A stretch of DNA of 64,000 nucleotides from Rhodoluna sp. (lineage in GTDB: Bacteria; Actinomycetota; Actinomycetes; Actinomycetales; Microbacteriaceae), in NCBI RefSeq assembly GCF_024641065.1, contig NZ_JAHEDV010000003.1:62001-126000 (forward strand), read 5' to 3'. The notes under the pieces are model-generated. The model was given only the letters and a program-made list of their open reading frames with translations. It ran no database searches and was not told the origin of the DNA. Position numbers and translations under genes: made by a program. Within the stretch, counting starts at the first letter, position 1; the number at the start of each line of letters is the position of its first letter. Below are positions 7,356 to 16,229 of the stretch, piece after piece.

Positions 7356-8916
7356 GGCGCTTTCGCAAACTGACTGCAAAAACCATCGCTAGGGTTAGCA
7401 AAATCAAACAAGCGCTAACTGCCATTGCCATTCCATAGTTGGTTTGACCCGGTCTCGAGATAAGGGCAAATAACACGGTTGGCAGAGTTGCCTGGTCTCC
7501 GTATGCCAAAAGCGAAGCGGCACCGAATTCACCAATCGAGACAATTAGGGCATAACCAATCGCCGTCAAAATTACATTGCGAATCATTCGCGATTCAATG
7601 TGCCACCAGGTTTGGCTGGCGTTTGCGCCAGCGGTTGAGGCAGCCTCGCGATGGTCGTTGCCGATAGACAACAGAGCAGGGTAAACCAGGCGAATAACCA
7701 GGGGCAATGCCATCAGCGCTTGAACCAGTGGAATGACCAGCCAACTTTCACGAAGTGGAATTGGGCCCGAACCAAAGCTGACTAGGTAACCGAAACCGAG
7801 CACCACTGATGAGATGCCCATTGGCAGCAGGAACAAAACATCCATGCCTTTTTGAATGAAGTGCTGAACCCGAGTTTTGCTTGGGCGTGAAAGCAGCCAA
7901 GCGGCCAAGGTGCCCAACCCAACTGCCAGGCTGGTTGAAATCACAACATTTCTAAGTGTGTTCAGTGTTGCCTGGGCAACGCTGATGTTGAGCAGCTGAC
8001 GGTCGCCTCGGGTTGAGAGATTCACAAAATTTTGAATGCTGAATGCCCCGTCAAACATGAACGCCTTGCTCAGCACCAAAGAAAGCGGCGAGACAATCAA
8101 AATCAGCAGCGGCAGAACAGTGAATGCCACCGCTGCCCAGTCTCGGCGATCGATCGATGGCTTTGGGCTGCCCTCGTCAACCTGTTCGATGCCAATCGAA
8201 GTCTTCACGATGTTCTCGCTAATTGTGAATGCCACAACCGTGAGCAAGGTTTGAAACAGCGCCAGAGCTGAGGCTTTCGGTAAGTCAAGCAATTGCACGG
8301 CCGAGAGCGCGATCTCGGTTTCAACCGAGTGAACCAGACCGCCACCGATGACCAAAATAATGCCGTAGCTAGTTGAGCAAAACAAAAATGTGAGTGCGGC
8401 TGCCGACACTACGGCTGGCTTAAGTTGCGGAAGGCTGATCGAAATCAGGGTTCTAAATCGGCCAGCACCGGCAAGCTCGGCAGCCTCTTCGGTTTCGTTA
8501 TCCATGGTGGCCCAAACCCCGCCGATGGTTCGAACCGTAATCGAATAATTCACAAATACGTGCGCTGCAATAATCACTGGGATAGCTGGCAAATCGCGAA
8601 AGTTGCTAAAGGCAATTGCAACGATGATGGTCGGCAAAACCAGCGGAATGGTGATTAGCGCGCGAATAAATCGCTGCCCAAAGAACCGGCGCCGATAAAG
8701 AATGTAGGCGCCTGGAATACCCAGCAAAAGGCAAATTATTGTCGATAGTGCAGCCTGCCAAACGGTGAACCAAATGGCGTCTGCAGTTTCAGATTGAAGA
8801 AAGATTTGCAGCCAATCGCTGCTTAGACCGAGGCCCAGAATTCGGCCTAGCGGCAAGTAGAACAGCACCGCTACGAAAAGTAGCGGCGCTGCCCACAGTG
8901 CCAATTTTTTGGTCAT
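7300..8916 (-). CDS. thiP: thiamine ABC transporter permease
   Basis: A 538-residue fused permease with two copies of the binding-protein-dependent membrane domain (~55-260 and ~315-520), each with an EAA-type loop (EEAAELAGAGRF..., REAASTAGANASQ...). Length and duplication match ThiP. It follows thiB by 18 bases downstream of a TPP riboswitch, which supports thiamine or thiamine-phosphate uptake. TAGATT-6-ATG in front of its start suggests an additional leaderless promoter. The ATPase ThiQ that normally follows is missing: the next sequence is the convergent methyltransferase. A shared or distant ATPase is therefore needed. Confidence 0.88.
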   Translation of the reverse strand: MTKKLALWAAPLLFVAVLFYLPLGRILGLGLSSDWLQIFLQSETADAIWFTVWQAALSTIICLLLGIPGAYILYRRRFFGQRFIRALITIPLVLPTIIVAIAFSNFRDLPAIPVIIAAHVFVNYSITVRTIGGVWATMDNETEEAAELAGAGRFRTLISISLPQLKPAVVSAAALTFLFCSTSYGIILVIGGGLVHSVETEIALSAVQLLDLPKASALALFQTLLTVVAFTISENIVKTSIGIEQVDEGSPKPSIDRRDWAAVAFTVLPLLILIVSPLSLVLSKAFMFDGAFSIQNFVNLSTRGDRQLLNISVAQATLNTLRNVVISTSLAVGLGTLAAWLLSRPSKTRVQHFIQKGMDVLFLLPMGISSVVLGFGYLVSFGSGPIPLRESWLVIPLVQALMALPLVIRLVYPALLSIGNDHREAASTAGANASQTWWHIESRMIRNVILTAIGYALIVSIGEFGAASLLAYGDQATLPTVLFALISRPGQTNYGMAMAVSACLILLTLAMVFAVSLRKRPSLRQQVQKARRLFSSAR

Positions 8917-8922
8917 GAATTC

Positions 8923-8928
8923 AATCTA
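8923..8928 (-). promoter_or_regulatory. possible internal leaderless -10 for thiP
   Basis: On the minus strand TAGATT is followed by 6 bases and the ATG at 8916. It lies in the short gap after thiB. If used, it would allow thiP to be made independently of the riboswitch. Confidence 0.4.
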
Positions 8929-8934
8929 CGGTGA

Positions 8935-9921
8935 TTACTCACCCAAGATTGCAGACCAGTTCTCAAGCCAGGTCTTGCGATTAGCAGCGATGTCTAGCTC
9001 GCCGCCAACTGGTGCGCTGGCAGCTGGTGCCCAGGTTGACCAGGCCTCAGGCAGCGCCACCGAGTCAACTGCAGGGTAGACATACATGGTGTCTGGCAGT
9101 GTTGCCTGAAACTCAGTCGAGGTCAAAAACTCGATGAACTTGGCAGCGTCGCTTGGGTTCTTGGCATTTGCAAGAACGCCTGCATATTCGGTCTGTCTAA
9201 AGCAGCCATCCATTATTGATTCGGTTTGGCTCTCGCCGTTGTCTCGAACTTCAAAGGCTGGTGATGACGAATAGCTCAGAACGATCGGGTAGTCGCCTGC
9301 GCCTGATGAACCAGAGAAGTCAGTGAAATAGGCGTCTTCCCAGCCTGCGGCAACCTTCACGTCGTTGGCTGCCAATGCACGCCAATACTGTTGGTAGCCC
9401 GAATTGCCGAATACCGAAACTGTGGCAGCCAAGAAAGCCATGCCAGGTGAAGAAGTTGCTGGGTTTGTCACAACAGTAAGACCCTTGAACTCTGGCTTGG
9501 TCAGGTCGCTGATTGAGGTGGGTGCAGCCTGCTCATGGGTGCTGAACCAGGTTTTGTCATAGTTGAAGCACACATCGCCAAAGTCGATCGCGGTCATCTG
9601 ACCATCGACAATTTTGTTTTCATCAGCAACGCTCGCAAAGGTGTTGTCGATTCCATAGAACAGATCACCAATCGGGGCATCTTTGGTGAGCACCAATTTG
9701 TTGGTCATCGCACCAGCATCGCCGGCTTTAACCTGCGTTACTTTGATGCCGGTTTCTTTGGTGAATTTTGCCAACAGGGTCTCGTCAAAAACAGCCGAGT
9801 CATGAGTGACGACTGTGATTTCGTGATTGATTGGTTCGGCCGCTGCGCAGCCGGTTAGTGATGCCACTGCCATCGATGCGATGCCTGCGGCGATGGCGAT
9901 TTTCTTAAATGCGTTTTGCAC
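8935..9921 (-). CDS. thiB: thiamine ABC transporter substrate-binding lipoprotein
   Basis: A 328-residue periplasmic-binding-type lipoprotein. The signal peptide ends in lipobox LTGC (Cys ~25), so the mature protein should be anchored to the outer face of the membrane. The following ITVVTHDSAVF, the segment GDLFYGIDNT (~85) and the late YVYPAVDSVALPEAW agree with ThiB. The GTG start at 9921 has GAAGGG 8 bases upstream, and that site lies inside a hairpin just downstream of a TPP aptamer. Expression should therefore fall when thiamine pyrophosphate is abundant. It is first in the transcript with thiP. Confidence 0.9.
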   Translation of the reverse strand: MQNAFKKIAIAAGIASMAVASLTGCAAAEPINHEITVVTHDSAVFDETLLAKFTKETGIKVTQVKAGDAGAMTNKLVLTKDAPIGDLFYGIDNTFASVADENKIVDGQMTAIDFGDVCFNYDKTWFSTHEQAAPTSISDLTKPEFKGLTVVTNPATSSPGMAFLAATVSVFGNSGYQQYWRALAANDVKVAAGWEDAYFTDFSGSSGAGDYPIVLSYSSSPAFEVRDNGESQTESIMDGCFRQTEYAGVLANAKNPSDAAKFIEFLTSTEFQATLPDTMYVYPAVDSVALPEAWSTWAPAASAPVGGELDIAANRKTWLENWSAILGE

Positions 9922-9924
9922 TGT

Positions 9925-9952
9925 CGTGCCCTTCTAATTGGAATAGGGCACG
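9925..9952 (-). promoter_or_regulatory. Shine-Dalgarno sequestering hairpin of the thiB riboswitch
   Basis: CGTGCCC and GGGCACG form a perfect 7-bp stem (9946-9952 with 9925-9931). The thiB ribosome site GAAGGG is in the 3' arm. The 5' arm also contains CCCGTG, which can pair with CACGGG at the 5' edge of the aptamer (10045-10050), giving two exclusive folds. Confidence 0.65.
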
Positions 9953-9956
9953 GGTT

Positions 9957-10052
9957 AGAGGTCCTCCCTGCGCTGGCATTACCCAGATCAGGTTTGACGG
10001 TCGAAGATTACGGAATCTTCCTCTCAGTCAGCTGTTAGCTAACTCCCGTGTA
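9957..10052 (-). ncRNA. TPP (THI-box) riboswitch
   Basis: The minus strand carries the two conserved parts of the thiamine-pyrophosphate aptamer: CTGAGAGG (pyrimidine-binding J3/2), and ACCTGATCTGGGTAATGCCA followed by GCGCAGGGA (pyrophosphate-binding arm P4/P5). An additional perfect stem, GAAGATT/AATCTTC, is inserted after the J3/2 region, as in many bacterial versions. P2 can form from ACGG and CCGT. Helix P1 is not obvious. It precedes thiB-thiP and probably controls translation through the following hairpin. Confidence 0.95.
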
Positions 10053-10060
10053 GTTCAAGG

Positions 10061-10090
10061 ATAAAACAAAGCCGGCCCCAGGTAAATCAA
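10061..10090 (-). promoter_or_regulatory. candidate thiB promoter inside the preceding terminator
   Basis: On the minus strand TTGATT (10090-10085), an 18-base spacer and TTTTAT (10066-10061) place the transcription start near 10053, exactly where the aptamer begins. The -35 lies in the terminator loop region and the -10 in its T-tract. Confidence 0.45.
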
Positions 10091-10104
10091 TACCTGAGGC
10101 CGGC
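10063..10104 (-). terminator. intrinsic terminator of the DHA2 exporter gene
   Basis: The stem between 10091-10104 and 10071-10085 (arms starting GCCGGCC and ending GGCCGGC) is followed on the minus strand by TTTGTTTT. It lies 15-55 bases after the exporter stop. Confidence 0.8.
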
Positions 10105-10119
10105 AAAGTTATTTGTTGA

Positions 10120-11784
10120 TTAACCCATTGATTCGAGACGAGCTTCGGCAGCCTTGGCAGCAACGCCAGACTGGGTGCGAAGCGGAATCTCTTTGACAAA
10201 CCATGAGAGAACGAAGGCAACTGCAATCACCGCGGCTGCCGAGTTGAATACAACTACGCCCGCCTGTGTAAAGGCAACCAAGATTGGCTCAGAGATCTCT
10301 GGCGAGATGGTCTGCAAGAACGATGAGTCTTTTGCAACCAAATCACTTAGACCACCAGGGCCGGCCTGGGTTAGCACTGCGTTTTCAGGGAGGCTCATCA
10401 ATTCAGGCTTTGCCTTTAGAACTGCGGCAATCTGCTCACCAATCCAAGTGCCCTTATCGGCAAGAGTGGCGAACAAGATTGATAGGAACACTGCAACACC
10501 AGCGGTTCCACCCATTTGTCTGAAGAAGGTTGATGAAGACGTAGCCACACCAATGTTGGCTGCCTCAACCGAGTTCTGAGCGGCAACGGTCAAAGTCTGC
10601 ATCAACTGACCCAGACCTAGACCAAGCACAACCATGCCGATCGAAATCTGCCAGACCTCCCAGTCATAAGTCATCTGACCGAAGTAGATATACGAGATAG
10701 TCATCAGGCCGGTTCCGCCGATCATGAAGATCTTGTACTTTCCGGTGCGACCGGTGATGATTCCTGAACCCATCGATGCGGTCATCATTCCGATGGTCAT
10801 CGGAATCATTAGTAGACCTGCTTCGGTTGGGCTTGCGCCGTCAACAATCTGAAGGATCAATGGAATGGTCATCATTCCACCGAACATTCCAACACCCACG
10901 ATTACACCCATGATTGTGGTCATGCTGAAGGTGCGTGACTTGAACAGGTGTAGCGGCAAGATCGCATCCGTGCCCATTTTGCGTTCAATCAAAATGAAGG
11001 CCACGATACCGATTGCGCCGGTTACATAAAGCGCGATTGAAGACGAGCTGTCCCAGCCCCAGTCGCGACCGTTCTCGGCAACCAAAAGCAATGGAACAAC
11101 AGCCACGATGATTGCAGCCGCACCCCACCAGTCAATGCGTGACTTGCGAGCGGTGTGAGGCACGTGCAAGAACGCGACCACCATAAGCAATGCCACGATT
11201 CCGATTGGCAAGTTGATCAAGAAGATCCAGCGCCAGCCATCAATAAACAAGAAAGTGTCGATGTCTGCGAACAGACCACCGATAAGTGGGCCAAGCACCG
11301 ATGAGGTGCCGAACACAGCCATGAACATGCCCTGGTAGCGCGCACGCTCTCGCGGCGGAACGATGTCGGCGAGGATCGTTAGTGACAGGGTGAACAAACC
11401 ACCGGCACCGATACCCTGGAACGCGCGCCAAGCGGCTAGCTCAAACATGCTGTTTGAGAATGCACCGGCAACCGAGCCAACCACGAACACGATGATTGCG
11501 AAGATGAATAGGCGACGACGACCAAAAATGTCACCGAGCTTGCCATAAAGCGGGGTGGTGATAGTTGAGGTGATGAGGTAGGCGGTGGTTGCCCACGCCT
11601 GAAGCTCAAGACCCTGAAGGTCATCGGCAATGGTGCGCATAGCGCTACCAACCACCGACTGGTCAAGGGCTGAGAGGAACATTCCAGACATCAAACCGGC
11701 AAGTACCAGCATGATTTGTCTGTGGGTCATAACACCGGTTTTAGCCGATTCGGCCGCAGCGGCCTTGCGTTCTGCACGCGCCAT
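10120..11784 (-). CDS. MFS transporter, DHA2 (EmrB/QacA) family
   Basis: A 554-residue drug:proton antiporter candidate with 14 predicted membrane helices. The motif SALDQSVVGSAM in helix 1, motif A GKLGDIFGRRRLF after helix 2 and AWRAFQGIGAGGL (motif B) around helix 4 are the family signatures. The N-terminus is cytoplasmic and basic (MARAERKAAAAESAK); the C-terminus is Ala/Glu rich. Probably a single-gene unit: the VanY-type gene is divergent, and a strong terminator follows. Substrates cannot be predicted. Confidence 0.9.
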   Translation of the reverse strand: MARAERKAAAAESAKTGVMTHRQIMLVLAGLMSGMFLSALDQSVVGSAMRTIADDLQGLELQAWATTAYLITSTITTPLYGKLGDIFGRRRLFIFAIIVFVVGSVAGAFSNSMFELAAWRAFQGIGAGGLFTLSLTILADIVPPRERARYQGMFMAVFGTSSVLGPLIGGLFADIDTFLFIDGWRWIFLINLPIGIVALLMVVAFLHVPHTARKSRIDWWGAAAIIVAVVPLLLVAENGRDWGWDSSSSIALYVTGAIGIVAFILIERKMGTDAILPLHLFKSRTFSMTTIMGVIVGVGMFGGMMTIPLILQIVDGASPTEAGLLMIPMTIGMMTASMGSGIITGRTGKYKIFMIGGTGLMTISYIYFGQMTYDWEVWQISIGMVVLGLGLGQLMQTLTVAAQNSVEAANIGVATSSSTFFRQMGGTAGVAVFLSILFATLADKGTWIGEQIAAVLKAKPELMSLPENAVLTQAGPGGLSDLVAKDSSFLQTISPEISEPILVAFTQAGVVVFNSAAAVIAVAFVLSWFVKEIPLRTQSGVAAKAAEARLESMG

Positions 11785-11810
11785 AGGGCGGTTCTCGTTT
11801 CATAAAAAGT

Positions 11811-11816
11811 TAGGCT
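11811..11816 (+). promoter_or_regulatory. leaderless -10 element for the carboxypeptidase gene
   Basis: TAGGCT, 7 bases, then the ATG at 11824. Confidence 0.55.
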
Positions 11817-11823
11817 TGAATTT

Positions 11824-12630
11824 ATGTTCAAGCCTAGTCAAAGCAAATGGAAAGTATTTCTAGCTTTTCCAACCCTGCTTTGCGTGGTTTTATTTCCGGC
11901 TACAGCAAGTTCTGCGGTTGATTCAACACCGAGCCCTTCGCCTTCGGTCAGCCCGACTATTGAGCCTGCGGTTAGCCCAAGCCCAAGTGTTTCACCTAGC
12001 CCAACGGTGTCACCGAGCCCTAGCCCGAGCCCAACTCGTGATGCCAGATTTATCGGTGACTTCAACCACGCCTCTTCGCTTCAGGTTGTTGTAAATAAGC
12101 AACGGCGCCTGAGCCCGGTTACCTACAACCCGGCAACCATTAGGTATTTCACCGGCACACCAATTTCAATTGATGCCTATCAGCCACTCAAGCGCATGGC
12201 CGCGGCTATGAAAGCCGAAGGCGCCGGCACGCTGGTTCTAAACAGCGGTTATCGCAGCTATGCAACCCAGGTGGCAATTCACAATCAAAAAGTTGCCCAG
12301 CTGGGTCAAACAGCTGGTGAGCGTTTGGCAGCAAGACCTGGTCACTCCGAACACCAAACCGGGCTTGCCGCAGATGTGAGTGCAACTGGCCAGGGTTGCG
12401 TGATCCAAGTTTGTTTTTCAAGCACCAAGGGCGGCAAGTGGCTGGCCAAGAATGCTCATCGATTCGGATTCATTCTTCGCTACCAAAACGGTTACACGTT
12501 TTATACCGGTTACCAATTTGAGCCTTGGCACTTTAGATACGTTGCCACCGATGTTGCCACCGACATGTTCAACCGCCGTTTCAAAGTGCTTGAGCGGTAC
12601 CGCGGCCTGCCAGCCGCCCCAAACTACTAA
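11824..12630 (+). CDS. secreted D-alanyl-D-alanine carboxypeptidase, VanY/M15B type
   Basis: A 268-residue zinc peptidase that should trim D-Ala from peptidoglycan stems outside the membrane. It has an N-terminal signal or anchor (~8-30) and a low-complexity Ser-Pro linker (~37-75, repeats of SPSPS/VSPSP). The LAS-family catalytic domain has GYRSYATQ (~140), the metal motif S-E-H-Q-T-G-L-A-A-D (~173-182) and the late EPWHFRYV (~233) supplying the third zinc ligand. It appears leaderless and is convergent with pgm, with 24 bases between the two genes. Confidence 0.92.
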   Translation: MFKPSQSKWKVFLAFPTLLCVVLFPATASSAVDSTPSPSPSVSPTIEPAVSPSPSVSPSPTVSPSPSPSPTRDARFIGDFNHASSLQVVVNKQRRLSPVTYNPATIRYFTGTPISIDAYQPLKRMAAAMKAEGAGTLVLNSGYRSYATQVAIHNQKVAQLGQTAGERLAARPGHSEHQTGLAADVSATGQGCVIQVCFSSTKGGKWLAKNAHRFGFILRYQNGYTFYTGYQFEPWHFRYVATDVATDMFNRRFKVLERYRGLPAAPNY

Positions 12631-12654
12631 CGGCCAACAGTTTTTGGTTGCCGA

Positions 12655-14277
12655 TTAGCCAAGTACTGAATCAACCAGAGTCTTGGCCTCGGCTTGAACC
12701 TGAGTCAAGTGCTCTTCACCCTTGAACGATTCGCCATAAATCTTGTAGACGTTTTCAGTTCCTGATGGGCGAGCGGCAAACCACGCGTTTTCGGTCTCAA
12801 CTTTCAAGCCACCCAGGGCTGCACCGTTACCCGGAGCATGAGTCAAAATTGCTGTGATCTTTTCGCCAGCTAACTCGCTTGCTGTCACCGCATCTGCCGA
12901 AAGTTTGCCCAACTTAGCTTTTTGTTCAAGCGTTGCTGGGGCATCAATTCGCGCATATGCCGGTGCACCGAACTTTGAAGTTAGGTCTGCGTAGTGTTGG
13001 GTCGGGGTCTTGCCAGTAACAGCGGTAATTTCAGATGCCAGCAAGGCAAGAATTAGGCCATCTTTGTCAGTCGACCAAGCCTTGCCATCCAGTCTCAAGA
13101 ACGAGGCGCCTGCAGATTCTTCGCCACCGAAGCCCACCGAACCATCGATTAGCCCTGGCACAAACCACTTGAAACCAACTGGCACTTCAATCAGCTTTCG
13201 ACCGAGATCAGCAACCACGCGGTTGATGATTGAAGACGAAACCATGGTCTTGCCAACTGCAGCATCTGAGGCCCAGCCCGGACGGTTGCGGTAGAGGTAA
13301 TCGATTCCGACAGCCAAGAAGTGGTTCGGGTTCATCAAGCCACCGTCGCGAGTCACAATGCCGTGGCGGTCTGCGTCTGCGTCGTTTCCCGTTGATATAT
13401 CGAAACGGTCGCGACCCTCAATCAACGAAGCCATCGCAAATGGGCTCGAGCAGTCCATGCGAATTTTTTCATCCCAGTCAAGGCTCATGAAGCCGAACTG
13501 AAAATCAACATTCGGGTTCACTACGGTTAGGTTCAGGTTGTAGCGCTCGCCAATTGCACCCCAATAGTCAACCGAGGCACCACCCATTGGGTCAGCGCCG
13601 ATCGAAACGTTGGCATCGCGAATTGCATCCATGTTCAAAACATCGCCGAGCTGCGAAACATAGTTGTCTCTGAAGTGAAATTTCTGAGCGTTCGGGGTCG
13701 CTCGCTTCACCGCACGAGAACCATCCAGGATGATTTCGTTTGCGCGCGCAGCTACCCAGTTGGTGGCATCTGAATCGGCCGGACCACCGTGGGGAGGGTT
13801 GTACTTGAAACCACCGTCAGTCGGCGGGTTGTGGCTAGGTGTGATTACCAATCCATCGGCCAGGCTTGGGTCGTCAAGAGCCTTGCCCTCGTTGTGATTG
13901 ATGATGGCAACCGAAACTGCCGGAGTCGGAACGTAGCGATCTTCGGCATCGACAAAAGTAGGGATGTCATTGCCGGCCAGCACCTCGAGCGCGGTTTGCT
14001 CGGCCGGTCCTGAAAGCGCGTGGGTGTCTTTGCCCACATAAATTGGGCCATGGATGTTCTCTTTGCGACGGTACTCAACAATCGCCTGGGTGATCGCCGC
14101 AATGTGGGCCTCATTGAACGAACCATTCAGCGAGGTGCCGCGGTGACCGGAGGTTCCAAAAGCCACCTTTTGTTCGGCGGTGGTTACATCCGGGTGGATT
14201 TCAAAATAGGCGTCAATCAGTTTGTTGATATCGACTAGATCAGATTGTTGGGCTTTTTGGCCGGCACGAGCACTCAT
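12655..14277 (-). CDS. pgm: phosphoglucomutase (alpha-D-glucose phosphate-specific)
   Basis: A 540-residue enzyme interconverting glucose 1-phosphate and glucose 6-phosphate, feeding glycogen and nucleotide sugars. It has FGTSGHRG near the N-terminus (~45), the phosphoserine loop [11 protein letters not shown] (~149), the metal loop NDADADRHG (~300) and the C-terminal phosphate-binding [17 protein letters not shown]. This is the E. coli Pgm subtype. The start at 14277 ([11 protein letters not shown]) is chosen because the upstream codons to 14340 cross the divergent pheA start. The starts of pgm and pheA flank an 8-bp inverted repeat. Confidence 0.94.
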   Translation of the reverse strand: MSARAGQKAQQSDLVDINKLIDAYFEIHPDVTTAEQKVAFGTSGHRGTSLNGSFNEAHIAAITQAIVEYRRKENIHGPIYVGKDTHALSGPAEQTALEVLAGNDIPTFVDAEDRYVPTPAVSVAIINHNEGKALDDPSLADGLVITPSHNPPTDGGFKYNPPHGGPADSDATNWVAARANEIILDGSRAVKRATPNAQKFHFRDNYVSQLGDVLNMDAIRDANVSIGADPMGGASVDYWGAIGERYNLNLTVVNPNVDFQFGFMSLDWDEKIRMDCSSPFAMASLIEGRDRFDISTGNDADADRHGIVTRDGGLMNPNHFLAVGIDYLYRNRPGWASDAAVGKTMVSSSIINRVVADLGRKLIEVPVGFKWFVPGLIDGSVGFGGEESAGASFLRLDGKAWSTDKDGLILALLASEITAVTGKTPTQHYADLTSKFGAPAYARIDAPATLEQKAKLGKLSADAVTASELAGEKITAILTHAPGNGAALGGLKVETENAWFAARPSGTENVYKIYGESFKGEEHLTQVQAEAKTLVDSVLG

Positions 14278-14310
14278 ACATACATTTTGGTCGTTAACCT
14301 TTATGTATGT
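14278..14310. promoter_or_regulatory. inverted repeat between pgm and pheA starts
   Basis: ACATACAT (14278-14285) and ATGTATGT (14303-14310) are exact reverse complements around a 17-base spacer containing GTTAAC. The arms touch both start codons, so anything binding here would affect both genes. Confidence 0.35.
14295..14300 (+). promoter_or_regulatory. leaderless -10 element for pheA
   Basis: TAACCT, 6 bases, then the ATG at 14307. Confidence 0.6.
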
Positions 14311-15200
14311 CACCTGATGCAAATAACAGTTCGGAATCAAAGACCTACGCCTACCTCGGGCCGATTGGTACTTTTACCGAGCTCGCGCTCGCTCAGGTTA
14401 CCGAAGCCAAGGGTGAACACTGGTTGCCGGTGGCACACGTGCAAGAGGCTATCGATGCGGTTATCGCAGGTGAATCCTTTCGCGCGGTGATTCCGGTTGA
14501 GAACTCAACCGACGGTGGCGTGACTGCTACCTTGGATGCCCTTGCGGCCACAGACAACATTCACATCTATGGCGAATACCTCGTGCCGGTGACCTTCAAC
14601 TTGGTTGCCCGACCAGGCACCAAGGTCTCAGACATTCGAACTGTCTCGACCCACCCGGTTGCATATGCCCAAACTCGCAAGTGGCTTTTTGAGAACGTTC
14701 CGGGTCACGCATACGTTCCGGCTAGCTCAACCGCTGCCGCGGCGGCCAACCTGCTAGACGAAAACTCAATTGCTGAGGCTGCCATTGCGGCTCCAAGCAT
14801 TACCTCTCACTACGCGCTTGAGACTTTGGCCGAAAACATTGGCATTCACAAGCACGCCGAAACTCGCTTCTTGCAGATTGGTCTTGAAGCCACAGAAGAC
14901 GACGCGCACTCAGCGCCAGCCAGAACCGGCCGCGACAAGACCTCGGTGATTGTTGAGCTGCCCGACGACCACCCCGGCGCCCTGCTCGAAATGCTGCAGC
15001 AGTTTGCCTCACGAGGCATCAACCTAACTCGCATTGAGAGTCGACCTATTGGCGACCGCCTTGGCCGTTACCGTTTCAACTTGGATGCCGAAGGCCACAT
15101 TGCCGACCCAGAGATGGCGGCAGCACTGAAGGGGCTTGAGCAGTTCAGCCCGAAGGTGTTGTTCTTGGGTTCATACCCGCGCGCTCAGAAAAGCGCCTAA
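14307..15200 (+). CDS. pheA: prephenate dehydratase
   Basis: A 297-residue monofunctional enzyme converting prephenate to phenylpyruvate in phenylalanine synthesis. The catalytic domain (~10-195) shows [26 protein letters not shown] and the conserved Thr-Arg-Phe of [10 protein letters not shown] (~187). The C-terminal ACT domain (~210-290) shows [20 protein letters not shown] and [14 protein letters not shown], the site where phenylalanine binds as feedback inhibitor. No chorismate mutase domain is fused. It appears leaderless, divergent from pgm and convergent with the lipid kinase gene. Confidence 0.95.
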   Translation: MSPDANNSSESKTYAYLGPIGTFTELALAQVTEAKGEHWLPVAHVQEAIDAVIAGESFRAVIPVENSTDGGVTATLDALAATDNIHIYGEYLVPVTFNLVARPGTKVSDIRTVSTHPVAYAQTRKWLFENVPGHAYVPASSTAAAAANLLDENSIAEAAIAAPSITSHYALETLAENIGIHKHAETRFLQIGLEATEDDAHSAPARTGRDKTSVIVELPDDHPGALLEMLQQFASRGINLTRIESRPIGDRLGRYRFNLDAEGHIADPEMAAALKGLEQFSPKVLFLGSYPRAQKSA

Positions 15201-15215
15201 AAAGTTTGACTTCGC

Positions 15216-16190
15216 CTAAAGGCGCATAACAATTGCGCGTGGTTGAACTTCGAATTCAACCTCGCGAATCATTCCGATTGAATCGCCGTCGATTTGCATG
15301 TGAACTGGGCGATCAGGGGTGACGCGAATTTTTGTTCCGCTCAGGTTCTCAATAGTTTTCACGTTTGCTGATGCTTCTAGCAATTGTTTGCCAACGCGAC
15401 TCAGTCGCAACAGTTGATTGCCCCAGGTCACTCGACCCCAAAAGCCAATCCAGTTCCAGAACCGGCGCGGACCAATCGCGGCTACGTCGAGACGCCCGTC
15501 ATCCAAGCGCGCATCTGGCATCAGCGAGAGATTGCCCGGCAACCAACCAGCGTTGCCGATGAGCAACGAAACCACCTTCACGTGGCGAGGTTCACGGTTA
15601 TCAACTTGAACCTTGAGGTTCTCAAACAAAGTTGGCAGCGAACGCAGGCCGCCCTCAACATAGGCAAACCAGCCGATGGCTTTCTTGAGCCGTGGGTCAG
15701 TCTTGGCAAAAATTTTGGCATCGAGGCCAACTCCGCCCATGACCGAGAAGATTAATTCGGTGCGAGTGCCATCATCTTTGATCACTCGGGCAAGCCCCAA
15801 ATCAATCGGGTGACGATTGCCGGTAAGCCCGCGAATAACCGACCGGCGAAGATCGGTTAGGTCAAGGCGCAGGTTGCGAGCCAGCACATTGCCGGTTCCG
15901 GCTGGAACGATGCCAACAGTTATTCGGCGGGTGTCGTAATCTTCGGTTTTAGTTAGTGCCTCGAGACATTCGCGAACTGTGCCGTCGCCACCAACAATCA
16001 GCAATCGGGTAGCTCCCTGGGCCAACGCTCTGAGCACCTGAACTCCGCCGGTTTCATCCTCGGATGTAGGCAACCACAAAGTTGGTTCCCATCCAAGTGG
16101 AAGAACAGTCATGTCGACTGCGGCAGAAAGTTTTTTGCGATCAACGCGGCCCGGAAAATAAATCACCGCCGCACGCTTCTTGGTGCTCAT
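15216..16190 (-). CDS. diacylglycerol kinase family lipid kinase
   Basis: A 324-residue protein of the DagK/sphingosine-kinase fold. The ATP-binding signature IVGGDGTVREC is near residue 67 and VPAGTGNVLARNL near residue 98; the C-terminal half has the lipid-binding beta sandwich. It phosphorylates a membrane lipid such as diacylglycerol; in Actinobacteria members serve phosphatidylinositol-mannoside or diacylglycerol recycling. It is divergent from serS, and each gene has its own leaderless -10 in the 39-base gap. Confidence 0.88.
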   Translation of the reverse strand: MSTKKRAAVIYFPGRVDRKKLSAAVDMTVLPLGWEPTLWLPTSEDETGGVQVLRALAQGATRLLIVGGDGTVRECLEALTKTEDYDTRRITVGIVPAGTGNVLARNLRLDLTDLRRSVIRGLTGNRHPIDLGLARVIKDDGTRTELIFSVMGGVGLDAKIFAKTDPRLKKAIGWFAYVEGGLRSLPTLFENLKVQVDNREPRHVKVVSLLIGNAGWLPGNLSLMPDARLDDGRLDVAAIGPRRFWNWIGFWGRVTWGNQLLRLSRVGKQLLEASANVKTIENLSGTKIRVTPDRPVHMQIDGDSIGMIREVEFEVQPRAIVMRL

Positions 16191-16196
16191 GTCTTT

Positions 16197-16202
16197 AGCC
16201 TA
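16197..16202 (-). promoter_or_regulatory. leaderless -10 element for the lipid kinase gene
   Basis: On the minus strand TAGGCT, 6 bases, then the ATG at 16190. Confidence 0.6.
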
Positions 16203-16217
16203 GTCAGGGGCAGCAGG

Positions 16218-16223
16218 TAACCT
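16218..16223 (+). promoter_or_regulatory. leaderless -10 element for serS
   Basis: TAACCT, 6 bases, then GTG at 16230. Confidence 0.6.
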
Positions 16224-16229
16224 TGAGGG

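Noticed and set aside
11930-12035. Periodic Ser-Pro codons resembling a DNA repeat array
   Set aside because: They encode the linker of the VanY-type protein; units are irregular and there are no spacers, so it is not a CRISPR or satellite.
12631-12653. Possible bidirectional terminator between the VanY-type gene and pgm
   Set aside because: The stem needs a bulge and has only T in the loop, not after the stem.
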